From positions 372,882 to 436,881 of the forward strand of contig NZ_KV880638.1 in the NCBI RefSeq assembly GCF_001907695.1: DNA of 64,000 nt, given 5' to 3'. The DNA comes from Thalassospira sp. TSL5-1 (GTDB taxonomy: Bacteria; Pseudomonadota; Alphaproteobacteria; Rhodospirillales; Thalassospiraceae). Positions 63,816 through 64,000 of this stretch are shown here, piece after piece. A program made the position numbers and the translations under genes. Each line of letters opens with the position of its first letter. The stretch's first letter is position 1. The notes beneath the pieces are model-generated. The model was not told the DNA's origin. It saw only the letters and a list, made by a program, of their open reading frames with translations, and made no database searches.

Positions 63816-64000
63816 ATGGCGTACTGGCTGATCAAAACGGAACCGTCAAGCTGGTCATGGGATGATCAGGTGGCGAAGGATGTTGAGGGTTGGGACGGGG
63901 TACGCAATTATCAGGCGGCGAATAATCTGCGGGCGATGAAAATCGGCGATCAGGCGTTTTTCTATCATTCGGTGAAAGAAAAAAGCATCGTTGGCATTGT
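63816..64000 (+). CDS. EVE-domain protein (N-terminal part)
   Basis: Begins three bases after the YciI stop and runs off the window. The start MAYWLIKTEPSSWSWDDQ and WDGVRNYQAANNLRAMKIGDQAFFYHSVKEK are the hallmark of EVE (thymocyte nuclear protein 1-like) domains, a PUA-related fold that binds modified bases in DNA or RNA. 61 residues visible. Confidence 0.92.
   Translation, partial: MAYWLIKTEPSSWSWDDQVAKDVEGWDGVRNYQAANNLRAMKIGDQAFFYHSVKEKSIVGI

Noticed and set aside
1-64000. CRISPR arrays, complete insertion sequences, prophage genes, tRNA or rRNA genes
   Set aside because: No regularly spaced repeats, transposase or integrase motifs, or tRNA TTCGA arms in a foldable context were seen while reading the intergenic regions on both strands.

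Overview
The window is about 64 kb of a moderately GC-rich chromosome from an alphaproteobacterium. A Rhodospirillales-type marine genus such as Thalassospira would fit. This placement is inferred from gene content (hemC-hemD-mitofilin-hemY, DUF1674/SdhAF4, opgGH, a MerR-controlled fatty-acid operon); no rRNA gene is present to confirm it. I see no tRNA, rRNA, CRISPR array, complete insertion sequence or prophage.

Layout. 1-2970: the end of a polyamine-type ABC importer operon (binding protein, two permeases) followed by an Asp/Glu racemase. 3170-9272: a nucleotidyltransferase, the opgG-opgH pair for periplasmic glucans and an unknown 159-aa protein. 9374-22000: a minus-strand lipid block. 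A MerR regulator, thiolase, FadN-type HAD/hydratase, acyl-CoA dehydrogenase, thioesterase, enoyl-CoA hydratase and SDR form one probable operon. Behind it lie fadD, a FadL-like porin, a periplasmic protein and an SCP2 protein. The same 14-bp palindromic site stands before the MerR gene and before fadD, with a weaker copy before the SCP2 gene, so the MerR protein probably controls the set. 22131-25735: a glycine-zipper protein, a decayed LysR gene, a LysE exporter and an MFS transporter. 25869-30914: a Fur-box-like site, a heme ABC importer (hmuTUV) and a globin-coupled, zinc-binding-domain chemoreceptor.

31025-36583: a LysR regulator divergent from an FAD amine oxidase, a class III aminotransferase and an ALDH7/AmaB-type aldehyde dehydrogenase, which together look like a lysine/pipecolate-type catabolic operon. 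36720-41460: a 54-aa protein, sodB, a lipoprotein of the cyclase family with altered metal ligands, a small exported protein, and thiM-thiE behind a TPP riboswitch. 41615-53575: tex, an SdhAF4 homologue, hipBA with a long palindromic operator, rpe, rsmB, two surface-polysaccharide genes and purH.

53792-64000: an AT-rich orphan gene, then hemC-hemD-mitofilin-hemY on the minus strand and tsaD-gpsA on the plus strand. A tandemly duplicated AT-rich pair (unknown 190-aa protein plus GNAT acetyltransferase, one GNAT copy reduced to a stub) follows, then a YciI protein and the start of an EVE-domain gene. The duplicated pair is the best candidate here for an undescribed system.
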